Below, piece by piece: positions 14,031-14,793 of a stretch of DNA of 14,793 bases (position 1 is the first letter of the stretch; the number at the start of each line of letters is the position of its first letter). The stretch is from Alphaproteobacteria bacterium. GTDB lineage: Bacteria; Pseudomonadota; Alphaproteobacteria; Puniceispirillales; UBA1172. A model generated the notes under the pieces. It made no database searches. It worked only from the letters and a program-made list of their open reading frames with translations, and was not told the DNA's origin. Position numbers and translations under genes: made by a program. Where the stretch lies: assembly GCA_023259875.1 (NCBI GenBank), contig JALRFL010000022.1, positions 1 to 14,793 of the forward strand, given 5' to 3'.

Positions 14031-14793
14031 TTAAAACGGCTTCTGCCCACCTGTCACCCAGTCTAGAAATTGCACCGTATGCCGCACGGGCAAATCTGAT
14101 GCGTTGAGTTGGCTAATGCAGCCGATATTTCCTGCTGCCACCACCTCTGCGCCAGTGGCTTTTAAGTGCGCTGTTTTGCGTGATTTCAGCCCGTCTGCCA
14201 ATTCCGGCTGGAGCAAATTATAAACCCCTGCGGAGCCGCAACAAAGATGACCTTCACGCGGTTGTACCACTTGAAATCCAGCTTGCCGCAACAAGCGCAA
14301 AGGCAGATCATGTATCTTTTGACCATGCTGGAGAGAACACGCAGAATGATAAGCCAATGTTGTTTCATTTGCCATGTGGCGCGTCTCAGAACTAAGCAGC
14401 GCCTGCCAATCAAGCCGATCAAGCAATTCGGTGATATCACAGGCCGCCGCTGATACCGCCGCCGCCTTTGCCGCCCATTCCGGATCATGCTGCATCATAT
14501 GCCCATAATCCTTCACCATAGTTCCGCAACCTGAGGCATTAACGACAATGGCATCAATCGCCCCTTCTTTCAGGGCGGTATGCCAGTGATGGATAGCGGT
14601 TTTGACGCTGTGATGCGCGGCATCTACCGCCCCGATATGATGCGCCAAAGCCCCACAACAATGGGTTTCCGCATAAACCTTTACCTCCACCCCTATCCGA
14701 TTAAGAAGGCGGATAGTGCTGGCGTTAATGTCAGGATCAAGGGCTCTTTGGGCGCAACCTGCTAGCAAGGCCACACGCATCACGAGGGGATCT
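14031..14793 (-). CDS. glcF: Glycolate oxidase iron-sulfur subunit GlcF, C-terminal part
   Basis: The frame ends in TAA at 14033-14031 and is open to the right edge (the first readable codons give D-P-L-V-M-R-V), so the N-terminus with the two 4Fe-4S ferredoxin motifs lies outside the window; about 253 C-terminal residues of a usual ~430 are seen. Two cysteine-rich CCG domains are present: 'VALLAGCAQRALDP' and 'ETHCCGALAHHIG', then 'HSACSLQHGQK' and 'GHLCCGSAGVYNLLQP', as in GlcF, which passes electrons from the FAD subunits of glycolate oxidase (glycolate to glyoxylate) to the membrane. GlcD/GlcE would be expected upstream, beyond the edge. An internal GTG or ATG at 14783-14778 is not the real start, since the open frame and the family length both extend past it. 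Other CCG-domain oxidoreductase subunits are possible but less likely. Confidence 0.88.
   Translation of the reverse strand, partial: DPLVMRVALLAGCAQRALDPDINASTIRLLNRIGVEVKVYAETHCCGALAHHIGAVDAAHHSVKTAIHHWHTALKEGAIDAIVVNASGCGTMVKDYGHMMQHDPEWAAKAAAVSAAACDITELLDRLDWQALLSSETRHMANETTLAYHSACSLQHGQKIHDLPLRLLRQAGFQVVQPREGHLCCGSAGVYNLLQPELADGLKSRKTAHLKATGAEVVAAGNIGCISQLNASDLPVRHTVQFLDWVTGGQKPF

Noticed and set aside
14778..14783. GTG/ATG pair as the real start of GlcF
   Set aside because: The frame stays open to the window edge, and the visible part lacks the N-terminal 4Fe-4S domains every GlcF has, so the gene is cut by the edge.

Overview
The window looks like a fragment of a free-living marine alphaproteobacterium, most probably a SAR116-like or Rhodobacter-like heterotroph. 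I infer this from gene content: corrinoid-type MttB-family methyltransferase, dimethylglycine-dehydrogenase-type flavoenzyme with a GcvT half, glycolate oxidase GlcF, a persulfide-dioxygenase-type metallohydrolase, and CbtB/CbtA behind a cobalamin riboswitch. GC is moderate, genes are tightly packed and Shine-Dalgarno (SD) sites are mostly clear. The exception is the first ~240 bases. They encode, on the minus strand, the start of a small membrane protein that resembles the flavobacterial DUF6341 family, with an AT-rich upstream region carrying a Bacteroidetes-type promoter and no SD. That end looks like a different phylum, so the window either has a chimeric join near 239-250 or records a very unusual transfer.

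Layout: 1-186 (-) DUF6341-like fragment; 250-1641 (-) membrane-anchored exported protein of unknown function; 1726-4167 (-) DMGDH-like FAD/GcvT enzyme; 4168-4388 divergent regulatory gap with two inverted repeats; 4389-5021 (+) LysE/RhtB exporter, convergent with 5018-5953 (-) ketopantoate-reductase-family protein (stops overlap in CTAG); 5954-6112 divergent promoter region; 6113-7660 (+) non-pyrrolysine MttB-family methyltransferase; a three-gene minus-strand operon, read 10811 to 7691, of a crotonase-fold protein lacking both catalytic Glu, an HSL-type alpha/beta hydrolase and a DAO-family FAD oxidoreductase; 10930-11110 (+) cobalamin riboswitch followed by cbtB and cbtA; a two-gene minus-strand operon, read 13894 to 12120, of a persulfide-dioxygenase-like MBL protein and an EamA exporter that seems to start at CTG; and 14031 to the right edge (-), the C-terminal part of GlcF.

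Functionally, the central part reads as a catabolic island for methylated amines or betaines. An MttB-family enzyme could take the first methyl group from a quaternary amine to a corrinoid protein, a DMGDH-type enzyme could oxidise an N-methyl group and hand the one-carbon unit to tetrahydrofolate, and a DAO-family enzyme could oxidise a secondary N-methyl amino acid. Cobalt import under B12 control would feed corrinoid synthesis. This pathway is inference: no corrinoid protein or corrinoid-reactivating enzyme is in the window, and the hydrolase, crotonase-like and ketopantoate-reductase-like proteins imply a substrate other than plain glycine betaine, or separate jobs. No tRNA, rRNA, insertion sequence, CRISPR array or phage gene was seen.
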